The position numbers and the translations under genes were made by a program. The notes beneath the pieces are model-generated. The model had not been told where the DNA came from. It was given only the letters and a program-made list of their open reading frames with translations, and ran no database searches. A DNA stretch of 64,000 nucleotides from Streptomyces sp. CB02414 (GTDB lineage Bacteria; Actinomycetota; Actinomycetes; Streptomycetales; Streptomycetaceae), in NCBI RefSeq assembly GCF_001905385.1, contig NZ_LIPF01000003.1:62001-126000 (forward strand). The letters run 5' to 3'. Of this stretch, positions 16,415-24,406 are shown one piece after another (the stretch's first letter is position 1; the number at the start of each line of letters is the position of its first letter).

Positions 16415-16912
16415 GTGGGAGAACAACCGGCGGAACGTTCCGCGCCGCCCGATCCGGTGCGCGACCCGTGGCGGGCGGCGATGCGGCTGGCCCTGGCCGA
16501 GGCCGGGCGGGCCGCGCTCGGCGGTGACGTGCCCGTCGGCGCCGTCGTGCTGGCACCGGACGGGCGCACGGTGCTGGCCGCCGGGCACAACGAGCGTGAG
16601 GCCGGCGGCGATCCCACGGCCCACGCCGAGGTGCTCGCCGTCCGCCGGGCGGCGGAGGCCCTCGGTGAGTGGCGGCTGGCCGGGTGCACCCTCGTCGTCA
16701 CCCTGGAGCCGTGCACGATGTGCGCGGGCGCGCTGGTGCAGTCCCGGGTGGACCGGGTCGTCTACGGCGCCCGCGACGACAAGGCGGGCGCGGCCGGCTC
16801 CCTGTGGGACGTCGTGCGCGACCGGCGGCTCAACCACCGTCCCGAGGTGATCGAGGGCGTCCTCGCGGACGACTGCGCGCAGCTGCTGACCGAGTTCTTC
16901 CGCGACCGCTGA
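16415..16912 (+). CDS. tadA: tRNA-specific adenosine deaminase
   Basis: A 165-residue zinc deaminase that converts A34 to inosine in tRNA-Arg(ACG). The zinc site is visible: H70-A-E72 (TAHAEVLAV) and P99-C100-x-x-C103 (LEPCTMCAGALV). Its substrate tRNA gene, tRNA-Arg(ACG), is in the same window at 40677-40749. GTG 16415 was chosen; ATG 16481 (MRLALAEAG) is a shorter alternative. It lies downstream of its usual partner gene. Confidence 0.96.
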   Translation: MGEQPAERSAPPDPVRDPWRAAMRLALAEAGRAALGGDVPVGAVVLAPDGRTVLAAGHNEREAGGDPTAHAEVLAVRRAAEALGEWRLAGCTLVVTLEPCTMCAGALVQSRVDRVVYGARDDKAGAAGSLWDVVRDRRLNHRPEVIEGVLADDCAQLLTEFFRDR

Positions 16913-16967
16913 CCGGCCCCGAATACCGATTTCGAACCATGCGGCACTGTGCTGTAAGGTCTGTCTC

Positions 16968-17052
16968 GGTAGCGTGTCCGAGCGGCCGAAGGAGCTCGCC
17001 TCGAAAGCGAGTGTGGCGCAAGTCACCGAGGGTTCAAATCCCTCCGCTACCG
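16968..17052 (+). tRNA. tRNA-Ser (anticodon CGA)
   Basis: Acceptor GGTAGCG pairs with CGCTACC, discriminator G; the anticodon loop is CTCGAAA; a long variable arm and T-loop GTTCAAATC are present. CCA is not encoded. Reads UCG. Confidence 0.97.
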
Positions 17053-17057
17053 CTTTT

Positions 17058-17087
17058 GAAGGGCCCCGTCGAAAGACGGGGCCCTTC
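17058..17087 (+). terminator. Hairpin after tRNA-Ser(CGA)
   Basis: A perfect 13-bp stem (17058-17070 with 17075-17087) and a GAAA tetraloop, 5 nt after the tRNA. It shares the GAAGGGCCCC stem with the terminator at 1314-1349. Confidence 0.85.
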
Positions 17088-17139
17088 GTGCGATCATGTG
17101 CGATCGAAAGGCGTGCAACAAGGGACAGGGGAGGCCGCG

Positions 17140-17316
17140 GTGGCGGTGAACGCGAAGAAGATCGCCGTCTACGCACTCGTGGTTTTCGTGCTGTATGTGA
17201 TCATCACCGATCCGGAGACTGCCGCCGACTACGTCCTAATAGGTTTCCAGGGCATCTCCGACGCGGCGGGCGCTGTGGGCGACTTCATGACCTGGGCCGC
17301 CAAGGGAGGAAATTGA
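17140..17316 (+). CDS. 58-residue single-span membrane protein
   Basis: GTG at 17140 follows a GGGGAGG ribosome binding site. Sequence MAVNAKKIAVYALVVFVLYVIITDPETAADYVLIGF has one clear membrane helix (about 8-23), then a short tail that may lie along the membrane and ends AAKGGN. Its TGA shares a base with the ATG of the Dabb gene (TGATG), so the two are translationally coupled. Unknown function; the coupling suggests a membrane partner for the stress-responsive Dabb protein (inference). Confidence 0.8.
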   Translation: MAVNAKKIAVYALVVFVLYVIITDPETAADYVLIGFQGISDAAGAVGDFMTWAAKGGN

Positions 17317-17609
17317 TGATCCGCCACCTGGTGCTGTTCAAGCTCAACGACGGCGTGGAGCGCGACGACCCGCGCGTCGTGGAGGGCGTCGAGGCGTTCC
17401 GCGCGCTCGGCGACCGGATCGAGGAGCTGCGCTTCTGGGAGTGCGCCTGGAACATCAGCGACCGTCCCATCGCCTACGACTTCGCCATCAACTCCGCGGT
17501 CGAGGACGCCGACGCCCTCAAGCGGTACCTCGAACACCCCGCACACCAGGCGGGCGTCGCGCTGTGGCGCGAGTTCGCCACCTGGGTGATCGCCGACTAC
17601 GAGTTCTAG
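17316..17609 (+). CDS. Dabb family (stress-responsive alpha/beta barrel) protein
   Basis: A 97-residue Dabb protein: MIRHLVLFKLNDGV, IEELRFWECAWNIS, YDFAINSAVEDADALKRYLEHPAHQAGVALW. The family is a dimeric ferredoxin-like barrel found in stress-induced proteins and some cyclases; the HP in YLEHPAH is conserved. It is coupled to the 58-residue membrane protein by a one-base stop/start overlap and followed by a strong terminator. Confidence 0.92.
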   Translation: MIRHLVLFKLNDGVERDDPRVVEGVEAFRALGDRIEELRFWECAWNISDRPIAYDFAINSAVEDADALKRYLEHPAHQAGVALWREFATWVIADYEF

Positions 17610-17619
17610 AGCCTCGCCG

Positions 17620-17662
17620 CGCAGATCGGCCCCGTACCTGATCGGTACGGGGCCGATCTGCG
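17620..17662 (+). terminator. Strong hairpin between Dabb gene and sigF-like gene
   Basis: A perfect 19-bp stem (17620-17638 with 17644-17662) with a 5-nt loop TGATC, followed by TTCGTTC. It isolates the sigF-like gene from upstream transcription. Confidence 0.9.
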
Positions 17663-17782
17663 TTCGTTCACTCAACACGACGTTATGAGGTGCTTGCACA
17701 CAGTGCACATGTCTTGTGATGCTATGACCGCTTTTGACGGATGAGTGACGGAAGAGTTGACGATCACGAGGTGGAGTTGACC

Positions 17783-18634
17783 GTGCCGGCCAGTACTGCG
17801 CCTCAAGCACCGCCCGCGCCGCCCGCCCAGGCCACTGAGGCGCCCGCGCGGGAGACCACGCAGCAGCGCAGCCGGGGCGCCGACACCCGGGCCCTGACCC
17901 AGGTGCTCTTCGGTCAGCTGAAGGGGCTCACACCTGGCTCACCGGAGCACGACCGGGTGCGCGCGGCGCTCATCGAGGCGAATCTGCCGCTGGTGCGCTA
18001 CGCCGCCGCCCGCTTCCGCTCCCGCAACGAGCCGATGGAGGACGTGGTCCAGGTCGGCACGATCGGGCTCATCAACGCCATCGACCGTTTCGACCCCGAA
18101 CGGGGCGTGCAGTTCCCGACGTTCGCGATGCCGACCGTCGTCGGCGAGATCAAGCGGTACTTCCGCGACAACGTCCGCACGGTGCACGTACCGCGCCGGC
18201 TGCACGAGCTGTGGGTGCAGGTCAACAGCGCCACCGAGGACCTGACGACCGCCTTCGGGCGCTCCCCGACCACCGCCGAGATCGCCGAACGGCTGCGCAT
18301 CACCGAGGAGGAGGTGCTGTCCTGCATCGAGGCGGGGCGGTCGTACCACGCCACCTCGCTGGAGGCCGCGCAGGAGGGCGACGGGCTGCCCGGCCTGCTC
18401 GACCGGCTCGGCTACGAGGACCCCGCCCTCGACGGGGTCGAACACCGCGACCTGGTGCGGCACCTGCTGGTCCAGCTCCCGGAGCGGGAGCAGCGGATCC
18501 TGCTGCTGCGCTACTACAGCAATCTGACGCAGTCGCAGATCAGCGCGGAGCTCGGCGTCTCGCAGATGCACGTCTCGCGGCTGCTGGCGCGCAGTTTCCA
18601 GCGGTTGAGGTCCGCCAACCGCATCGAGGCGTAG
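17783..18634 (+). CDS. sigF: SigB/SigF-family RNA polymerase sigma factor (SigF-like)
   Basis: A 283-residue group 3 sigma factor. Region 2 is [63 protein letters not shown], region 3 is [12 protein letters not shown]...AEIAERL, and region 4 carries the helix-turn-helix [26 protein letters not shown] 17783 is preferred since GGAG lies 6 nt upstream; ATG 17741 (14 residues longer) has no ribosome binding site. The tandem pair and its neighbours match what I recall of S. coelicolor sigF followed by sigN; SigF there acts late in sporulation. Such sigmas are held by HATPase anti-sigma factors. Confidence 0.85.
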   Translation: MPASTAPQAPPAPPAQATEAPARETTQQRSRGADTRALTQVLFGQLKGLTPGSPEHDRVRAALIEANLPLVRYAAARFRSRNEPMEDVVQVGTIGLINAIDRFDPERGVQFPTFAMPTVVGEIKRYFRDNVRTVHVPRRLHELWVQVNSATEDLTTAFGRSPTTAEIAERLRITEEEVLSCIEAGRSYHATSLEAAQEGDGLPGLLDRLGYEDPALDGVEHRDLVRHLLVQLPEREQRILLLRYYSNLTQSQISAELGVSQMHVSRLLARSFQRLRSANRIEA

Positions 18635-18925
18635 TCTCACCACAGCGCGGGAAGCATTCGAAGGCGCGAGCGAACGGTCACCGGGGCGAGCGAATCGCTC
18701 ACCAGGGCCGTTGCGGGCGGAATCGGGCCGAAAGCCCGTCAGACCCCCTGTTTCCAGGGGGAATTCGCGTCTCGGATGTCGACATGTCACTACAGCGCGT
18801 TGCCGACATGTGACATTCTGCCGGAGACGCGTTTGCCGGAGCTCCGGCTCCGGTATTCAGGTGAAGGCTGCGTTCCCGTCCCGGGATCGTGTGCCGCGAC
18901 CGTCCCGCGACCCAAAGGGGGTGGC
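18635..18925 (+). promoter_or_regulatory. Intergenic region upstream of sigN-like gene with GACATGT direct repeats
   Basis: A small hairpin (18744-18761, 7-bp stem) may end sigF transcription. Two copies of GACATGT(C/G)AC follow at 18781-18790 and 18805-18814, spaced 24 bp centre to centre. They could be regulator or alternative-promoter elements for the downstream sigma gene; no standard -35/-10 was identified with confidence. Confidence 0.45.
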
Positions 18926-19864
18926 ATGTCCGCAGAACAGGGCAGCTCGAAGGTGCTCGCGCTCGCGGAGAGCGAGACCGCGCCCGACACGCTCGAGGCG
19001 CTCGGCCCCGTCGGCTCCATCGACTCCGTCGACGACGGTCAGGCCGTCGAAGCCGTACCGACCCTCGACGCCGTGCCGGCCCAGGCCCTCGCGGCCCCGG
19101 AGGCCATCGACACCCGCACCCTGTCCCGCTCCCTGTTCCTGCGGCTCGCCGCCCTCGACGCGGACAGCCCCGAGCGTGCCTACGTCCGGGACACCCTGAT
19201 CGAGCTCAACCTCCCGCTGGTGCGCTACGCGGCGGCCCGCTTCCGCTCGCGCAACGAGCCGATGGAGGACATCGTCCAGGTCGGCACCATCGGCCTGATC
19301 AAGGCGATCGACCGCTTCGACTGCGAGCGGGGCGTGGAGTTCCCGACCTTCGCGATGCCGACCGTCGTCGGCGAGATCAAGCGGTTCTTCCGGGACACCT
19401 CGTGGTCGGTGCGCGTCCCGCGCCGGCTCCAGGAGCTGCGCCTGGCCCTGACCAAGGCGAGCGACGAGCTCTCCCAGAAGCTGGACCGCTCCCCGACCGT
19501 GGGCGAGCTGGCCGCCGTGCTCGGCGTCTCCGAGGAGGACGTCGTCGACGGCCTCGCGGTGGGCAACGCCTACACCGCCTCCTCGCTGGACTCCCCGGCC
19601 CCGGAGGACGACGGCGGCGAGGGCTCGCTGGCCGACCGCCTCGGCTACGAGGACACGGCGCTGGAGGGCGTGGAGTACCGCGAGTCCCTCAAGCCGCTGC
19701 TGGCCAAGCTGCCGCCCCGCGAGCGGCGGATCATCATGCTGCGCTTCTTCGCCAACATGACCCAGTCGCAGATCGGCGAGGAGGTCGGCATCTCGCAGAT
19801 GCACGTCTCACGGCTGCTGACCCGCACCCTGGCGCAGCTGCGCGAGGGACTCATCTCCGACTGA
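18926..19864 (+). CDS. sigN: SigB/SigF-family RNA polymerase sigma factor (SigN-like)
   Basis: A 312-residue paralogue of the preceding sigma gene, with ATG 18926 behind AAAGGGGGTGGC. An acidic N-terminal extension of about 60 residues ([23 protein letters not shown]) precedes region 2 ([48 protein letters not shown]) and region 4 ([22 protein letters not shown]). In S. coelicolor SigN is, from memory, required for normal aerial mycelium and needed for nepA expression; a NepA-like gene occurs at 49103-49429. Assignment rests on order and homology, not on a search. Confidence 0.82.
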   Translation: MSAEQGSSKVLALAESETAPDTLEALGPVGSIDSVDDGQAVEAVPTLDAVPAQALAAPEAIDTRTLSRSLFLRLAALDADSPERAYVRDTLIELNLPLVRYAAARFRSRNEPMEDIVQVGTIGLIKAIDRFDCERGVEFPTFAMPTVVGEIKRFFRDTSWSVRVPRRLQELRLALTKASDELSQKLDRSPTVGELAAVLGVSEEDVVDGLAVGNAYTASSLDSPAPEDDGGEGSLADRLGYEDTALEGVEYRESLKPLLAKLPPRERRIIMLRFFANMTQSQIGEEVGISQMHVSRLLTRTLAQLREGLISD

Positions 19865-19972
19865 CGCCGGTTCCCCGGCATTACGGCGACCGCCGCGGCC
19901 CCTCGGGGGGTTCCGTGGCGGTCGCCGTCACATATGCGTGCCCGCGCCCCGGAGGCCGGTCGCGTGCCGGAG

Positions 19973-20182
19973 TTACGCCAGCGCCAGCCAGGCCACGGCC
20001 GCGACGACCGCCACGGCGACCACGACGCCGACGATCAGGCCGATGCGCGGGCCGGAGGAGGAAGCGGCGGGGGCCGCCTGCCGGGACTGGGGGGCGTCGT
20101 CGACGAACGCGCGGAACATCTGGGTGCTGCCGGCGGGGTCGTGGTTGCCCTGCGGGCCCTGGGTGCCCTGGTTGTTAGCCAT
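19973..20182 (-). CDS. Small membrane protein with C-terminal anchor
   Basis: A 69-residue protein, MANNQGTQGPQGNHDPAG..., with a polar Gln/Gly/Asn-rich N-terminus and a single C-terminal membrane helix (IGLIVGVVVAVAVVAAVAWLALA). The tail-anchored topology places the N-terminal part in the cytoplasm or outside. Convergent with the sigN-like gene and divergent from marR. No family recognised. Confidence 0.75.
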   Translation of the reverse strand: MANNQGTQGPQGNHDPAGSTQMFRAFVDDAPQSRQAAPAASSSGPRIGLIVGVVVAVAVVAAVAWLALA

Positions 20183-20328
20183 GGGCCGAGACACTAGCGA
20201 ATCCTCGGTGGGGCCCCAAGTGCGGGGCCGCCGAACCCTCTTGAGGCACCTCACCACCCGCCACCTGCGCGTTTACTTTCGCAATACTTGCCTTTGCCAA
20301 CTTTTTATGGCCGCATGACCGTTTTTGT

Positions 20329-20371
20329 TTGCCTGTAGCAACCAACCGCTTCTATGGTTGCCCTAAGCAAC
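20329..20371 (+). promoter_or_regulatory. marR promoter with overlapping inverted-repeat operator
   Basis: A -35 TTGCCT (20329-20334) and -10 TATGGT (20353-20358) are separated by 18 bp. GTTGC-CCTAA-GCAAC (20357-20371) is an inverted repeat overlapping the -10, and another GCAACC lies between the boxes at 20337-20342. This is consistent with MarR autoregulation. Confidence 0.6.
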
Positions 20372-20388
20372 GAATGCGGGAGGTGCGC

Positions 20389-20892
20389 ATGGCCGAGAGG
20401 GCGCAGTACGAGGAGCTGATCCGACAGTTCAGCGCCTTCGGCGCCGTCAAACGGGAGATGGGCCGCATCCTGCCGGCCGACTGCCCCGGTGGCTCCGCCG
20501 CCGTACTGACCCTCCTCGGCCGCCATGGGGACATGCGCATCAGCAAGCTCGCCGAGCTGCTGGCCGTGGACATGTCGGTGACCAGCCGCCACGTCGCGCA
20601 CATCGCCGACCGGGGCTGGATCGAACGCTCCCCCGACCCCGCGGACAAGCGCTCGCGCATCCTGCGCCTGACGCCCGCGGGCCAGGCCCTGCTCGACGAG
20701 CTGTCGGAGCGGACGACCCAGCTGCTGGCCCACCGCCTGAGCGACTGGAGCGACGACGAGGTCGGCCAGCTCACCCGGCTGATGACCAGGCTCAGGGCGA
20801 GCTTCGACGACTGCCGGTCCGCACCGGCCCGGCCCCCCGCACCACCCGAGGTCGAACAGACCACCCGTACACCCGCGACCACCACGAAGTAA
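20389..20892 (+). CDS. MarR-family transcriptional regulator
   Basis: A 167-residue winged-helix regulator with ATG 20389 behind GGGAGGTGCGC. The domain shows LTLLGRHGDMRISKLAELLAVDMSVTSRHVAHIADRGWIERSPDPADKRSRILRLTPAGQALLDEL, i.e. recognition helix and wing with the DxRxxxLxLT motif. The Ala/Pro-rich C-terminal tail is disordered. It stops 13 nt before the DHA2 transporter gene, so the pair is probably an operon in which MarR represses itself and the pump until a ligand binds. Confidence 0.94.
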   Translation: MAERAQYEELIRQFSAFGAVKREMGRILPADCPGGSAAVLTLLGRHGDMRISKLAELLAVDMSVTSRHVAHIADRGWIERSPDPADKRSRILRLTPAGQALLDELSERTTQLLAHRLSDWSDDEVGQLTRLMTRLRASFDDCRSAPARPPAPPEVEQTTRTPATTTK

Positions 20893-20905
20893 GCAAAGGA
20901 AGTCC

Positions 20906-23452
20906 ATGGCAACGACCACACCAGCCGGTGTGCGGGCTCATGCCAAGCACGGGGGAGGCTCCGCCGGAGACGCTCCGATGTCGCACCGGCAGATCATGGA
21001 GGCGCTGTCCGGGCTCTTGCTCGGCATGTTCTGCGCCATCCTGTCCTCGACCATCGTCACCAACGCCCTGCCCGAGATCGTGGGCGACCTCGGTGGCGGC
21101 CAGAGCGCCTACACCTGGGTCGTCACCGCGTCGCTGCTGACGATGACCGCCTCCACCCCGCTGTGGGGCAAGCTCGCCGACCTGGTCAGCAAGAAGGCCC
21201 TGGTCCAGATAGCCCTCTGCGTCTTCGTCCTCGGCTCCGTCGTGGCCGGCCTGTCGCAGAACGCGGGCATGCTCATCACCGCGCGTGCCATCCAGGGTCT
21301 GGGCGCCGGCGGTCTGTCCGCCCTGGCCCAGATCATCATGGCCGCGATGATCTCCCCGCGCGAGCGCGGCCGGTACTCCGGCTACCTCGGCGCCACCTTC
21401 GCCGTAGCCACCGTCGGCGGCCCGCTGCTCGGCGGCGTCATCACCGACACCAGCTGGCTCGGCTGGCGCTGGTGCCTCTACGTCGGCGTGCCGTTCGCGA
21501 TCATCGCGCTGATCGTGCTGCAGAAGACCCTGAACCTGCCGGTGACCAAGCGGAAGGTCAAGGTCGACTGGGCCGGCGCCTTCTTCATCACCGCCGCGGT
21601 CTGCCTGCTGCTCGTCTGGGTCACCTTCGCCGACGACAAGTACTCCTGGATGTCCTGGCAGACGGGCGTCATGGTCGGCGGCTCGATCGCGCTGACGCTG
21701 ATCTTCCTGCTCGTCGAGTCCAAGGCCAGCGAGCCGATCATCCCGCTGCGCCTGTTCCGGAACCGCACCATCACCCTGGCCTCGCTGGCCTCGCTGTTCG
21801 TCGGTATCGCGATGTTCGCGGGCACCGTCTACTTCAGCCAGTACTTCCAGCTGGCTCGCGGTGAGTCCCCGACCATGTCGGGCGTCATGACCATCCCGAT
21901 GATCGGCGGCCTGTTCGTGTCGTCGACCGTCTCCGGTCAGATCATCACCAAGACCGGCAAGTGGAAGGGCTGGCTGCTGGCCGGCGGCGTGCTCCTCACG
22001 GCGGGCCTGGGCCTGCTGAGCGGCATGCGCTACGACACCCCGTACTGGCACATCGCGATCTTCATGGCGCTGATGGGTCTCGGCGTCGGCATGATGATGC
22101 AGAACCTGGTGCTCTGCACGCAGAATCAGGTGGCCCCGCAGGACCTGGGCGCCGCCTCCTCCGTGGTGACCTTCTTCCGGTCGCTCGGCGGCGCGGTGGG
22201 CGTGTCGGTGCTCGGCTCGATCATGTCGACCCGGATCAGCCACTACGCCCAGGACACCATCGGGCAGCTCAGCCCCGAGGAGCAGGCGGGCGCGGCCAAG
22301 GCCACCGGCGGGGGCATCCCCGACATGGACCTGCTGCCGCCGGGCATCCGCGAGTGGCTGGAGAGCGCCTACGGGCACGGCATCGCCGACATCTTCCTGT
22401 ACGTCGCGCCGGTCGCCGCCCTCGGTTTCCTCGTGACCCTGTTCATCAAGGAGGTCCCGCTGCGTACGTCGGGCGCCCTCGCCCAGGCCGCGGAGGCCTC
22501 GGCCGAGACGGCCTCCCCGGCGGCTCCGGCCCCGGCCGAGGCCACCCGGGTCGCCGCCGAGCCGGTCCCGGCCGGTGCGGTCGCCGCCCCGTCCGTCGCC
22601 GACTCCGGCACGCAGCCCGCGGCCACGCAGCGGCTCGCCGCCGTCGCCACCGCGGCGGCCGGCTCCGGCGAGACCCCGGCACCCGTCTCCGGCGGCATCG
22701 CGGTGCGCGGCTTCGTCCGCGGCGCCGAGGCCGCGCCGGTCCCGCAGGCCGCGGTCACGCTGATCTCGCTGGGCGGACGGCAGCTGGGCCGCTCGGTCGC
22801 CCAGGCCGACGGTTCCTACGCCGTGGACGCGCCGGGCGCGGGCTCGTACGTCCTGATCGCCTCCGCCGACGGTTTCCAGCCGCAGGCCTCGACGATCGTC
22901 GTCAACGACGAGCCGGTCGCCTACGACATCCTGCTCAGCGGCACCAGCGGGCTCACCGGCCTGGTGCGGGCCGTGGAGAGCGGGCTGCCGGTCAAGGACG
23001 CGATGGTGATCGTGACCGACGTGCGAGGTGACCTGCTGGCCACCGCCGCCACCGGCGAGGCGGGCGAGTTCGCCTTCACCGAGCTGGTGCCGGGCACGGT
23101 GACCGTCGCGGTCAACGCCGCCGGCTACCGGCCGCGCGCCCTGCCCCTGGAGGTGGGCGGCACCGGTGTCACCCGCGTGGAGGTCGACCTCCAGGCCGGG
23201 GCGCAGGTCCAGGGCGTCGTGCGGGCTCCGCACGGTCCGCTGGCCGACGCCCGCGTCACGCTGGTCGACGCGGCGGGCAACGTGGTCGGCACGGCCACGA
23301 CCGGCGCGGACGGGGCGTACGCCTTCACCGACCTGGACGCCGGTGAGTACACCGTGATCGCGACCGGCTACCCGCCGGTGGCGACGTCCCTGACGGTCGC
23401 CGGCCCGGGTGCCGACGGCCACGACATCGAGCTCGCCCACCCCGGCGAGTAG
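20906..23452 (+). CDS. DHA2-family MFS transporter fused to three carboxypeptidase-regulatory-like domains
   Basis: An 848-residue protein. Residues about 30-510 form a 14-helix DHA2 drug:proton antiporter (SSTIVTNALPEIVGDL, PLWGKLADLVSKK motif A, ARAIQGLGAGG, and GGPLLGGVITD motif C). An Ala/Pro/Glu linker (about 520-590) leads to three tandem beta-sandwich repeats (about 595-680, 681-765, 766-848). Each has the pattern V-x-G-x-V ... A-x-V-T-L ... T-x-A-x-G-x-Y-x-F ... L-x-P-G-x-Y-x-V. AAGGAAG precedes the ATG. The fusion suggests a ligand- or envelope-contacting tail; function of the tail unknown. Confidence 0.93.
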   Translation: MATTTPAGVRAHAKHGGGSAGDAPMSHRQIMEALSGLLLGMFCAILSSTIVTNALPEIVGDLGGGQSAYTWVVTASLLTMTASTPLWGKLADLVSKKALVQIALCVFVLGSVVAGLSQNAGMLITARAIQGLGAGGLSALAQIIMAAMISPRERGRYSGYLGATFAVATVGGPLLGGVITDTSWLGWRWCLYVGVPFAIIALIVLQKTLNLPVTKRKVKVDWAGAFFITAAVCLLLVWVTFADDKYSWMSWQTGVMVGGSIALTLIFLLVESKASEPIIPLRLFRNRTITLASLASLFVGIAMFAGTVYFSQYFQLARGESPTMSGVMTIPMIGGLFVSSTVSGQIITKTGKWKGWLLAGGVLLTAGLGLLSGMRYDTPYWHIAIFMALMGLGVGMMMQNLVLCTQNQVAPQDLGAASSVVTFFRSLGGAVGVSVLGSIMSTRISHYAQDTIGQLSPEEQAGAAKATGGGIPDMDLLPPGIREWLESAYGHGIADIFLYVAPVAALGFLVTLFIKEVPLRTSGALAQAAEASAETASPAAPAPAEATRVAAEPVPAGAVAAPSVADSGTQPAATQRLAAVATAAAGSGETPAPVSGGIAVRGFVRGAEAAPVPQAAVTLISLGGRQLGRSVAQADGSYAVDAPGAGSYVLIASADGFQPQASTIVVNDEPVAYDILLSGTSGLTGLVRAVESGLPVKDAMVIVTDVRGDLLATAATGEAGEFAFTELVPGTVTVAVNAAGYRPRALPLEVGGTGVTRVEVDLQAGAQVQGVVRAPHGPLADARVTLVDAAGNVVGTATTGADGAYAFTDLDAGEYTVIATGYPPVATSLTVAGPGADGHDIELAHPGE

Positions 23453-23459
23453 CGAGTCC

Positions 23460-23517
23460 CCGGCCCGTGGTGGCGTGCGCGCTCTGAGCGGAGGTGCGCC
23501 CGCCCACCACGGGCCGG
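23460..23517 (+). terminator. Hairpin between DHA2 transporter and YceI genes
   Basis: Arms CCGGCCCGTGGTGG (23460-23473) and CCACCACGGGCCGG (23504-23517) pair perfectly over 14 bp. The sequence TTTGTTT follows at once, giving a canonical intrinsic terminator shape. Confidence 0.85.
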
Positions 23518-23584
23518 TTTGTTTACGACCAGCTTTACGACCAGCTTTCGACCAATTTCTGAGCCTTTGCAGGGAGAAAACGGG

Positions 23585-24406
23585 ATGGGACTGACCGCGA
23601 GGATCCGAACGCGGGACGGATGGGCCGTGTCGCACGCGGTCGTCACGGTGACCGACATGACCGGCACGCAGGTGCTGCGCGCCGAGGCGGACACCGAGGG
23701 CACCGTGCGGGACACCACCGCGCTGGCGCCGGGGGCGTACACCGTAATCGTCACCGCCGTCGGCTACGCGCCGGCCGCGTCCAGCGCGATCGTCACCGCG
23801 AGCGGCCGGGCCGAGGTCGGCACCGTGACGCTGGCCCGCCAGGGCGGCACCGAGCTGCCGCCGCCGGGGCCGTGGACCATCGACCCGGCGCACTCCAGCG
23901 TCGCCGCGGTCGCCCAGCACCTGGGCATTTCCAGCGTGCACGGCCGGTTCACGGAGTTCGCCGGCACGGTCGAGATCGCGCCGGACGACGTGACCAAGTC
24001 CAGGGTCGAGGCGGTGATCCGGGCGGCCTCCGTCGACACGGGCAACGGCATGCGCGACACCCACCTGCGTTCCGCCGACTTCCTGGACACCGAGCGGTAC
24101 CCGGAGATCACCTACCGCTCCACGGGCGTGACGCAGGCCGGCCCCGACCGCTGGACCGTCCACGGCGAGCTGGGCCTGCACGGCGTGGTCCGCCCGGTCG
24201 ACCTGGACCTGGCCTACCTCGGCACCGGCGCCGACCCGTGGGGCGGCACCCGGGCGGCGTTCCGCGCCACCACGGAGCTGCGGCGCGAGGACTTCGCCAT
24301 GAACTACAACCAGGTCCTCCAGGCCGGCATCGCCGCCATCGGCACGACGCTCAGGGTCGAGCTGGACATCCAGGCGGTCCAGGGGGAGTCACTGCCGGCC
24401 GCGTGA
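23585..24406 (+). CDS. YceI-family protein with N-terminal carboxypeptidase-regulatory-like domain
   Basis: A 273-residue protein, ATG 23585 behind an AGGGAG ribosome binding site. Residues 1-85 repeat the beta-sandwich fold of the transporter tail next door (GWAVSHAVVTVTDMTGTQVLRAEADTEGTV ... LAPGAYTVIVTAVGY). Residues about 93-270 form the YceI lipocalin-like barrel (WTIDPAHSSVAAVAQHLGISSVHGRFTEFAGTVEI, RDTHLRSADFLDTERYPEITYRST). YceI proteins bind isoprenoid-like lipids. No signal peptide is visible. Its last 18 bases overlap the convergent GAF-ANTAR gene. Confidence 0.92.
   Translation: MGLTARIRTRDGWAVSHAVVTVTDMTGTQVLRAEADTEGTVRDTTALAPGAYTVIVTAVGYAPAASSAIVTASGRAEVGTVTLARQGGTELPPPGPWTIDPAHSSVAAVAQHLGISSVHGRFTEFAGTVEIAPDDVTKSRVEAVIRAASVDTGNGMRDTHLRSADFLDTERYPEITYRSTGVTQAGPDRWTVHGELGLHGVVRPVDLDLAYLGTGADPWGGTRAAFRATTELRREDFAMNYNQVLQAGIAAIGTTLRVELDIQAVQGESLPAA

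Noticed and set aside
1190..17100. tRNA genes as attachment sites of an integrated element
   Set aside because: No integrase, no direct repeat of a tRNA 3' end, and no base-composition change was found next to any of the five tRNA genes.
20792..24181. Minus-strand ORF of 1129 codons opposite the DHA2 transporter and YceI genes
   Set aside because: It mirrors real genes on the plus strand; the composition (Gly/Arg/Asp/His-rich, no domains) is the usual antisense product of high-GC codon bias.
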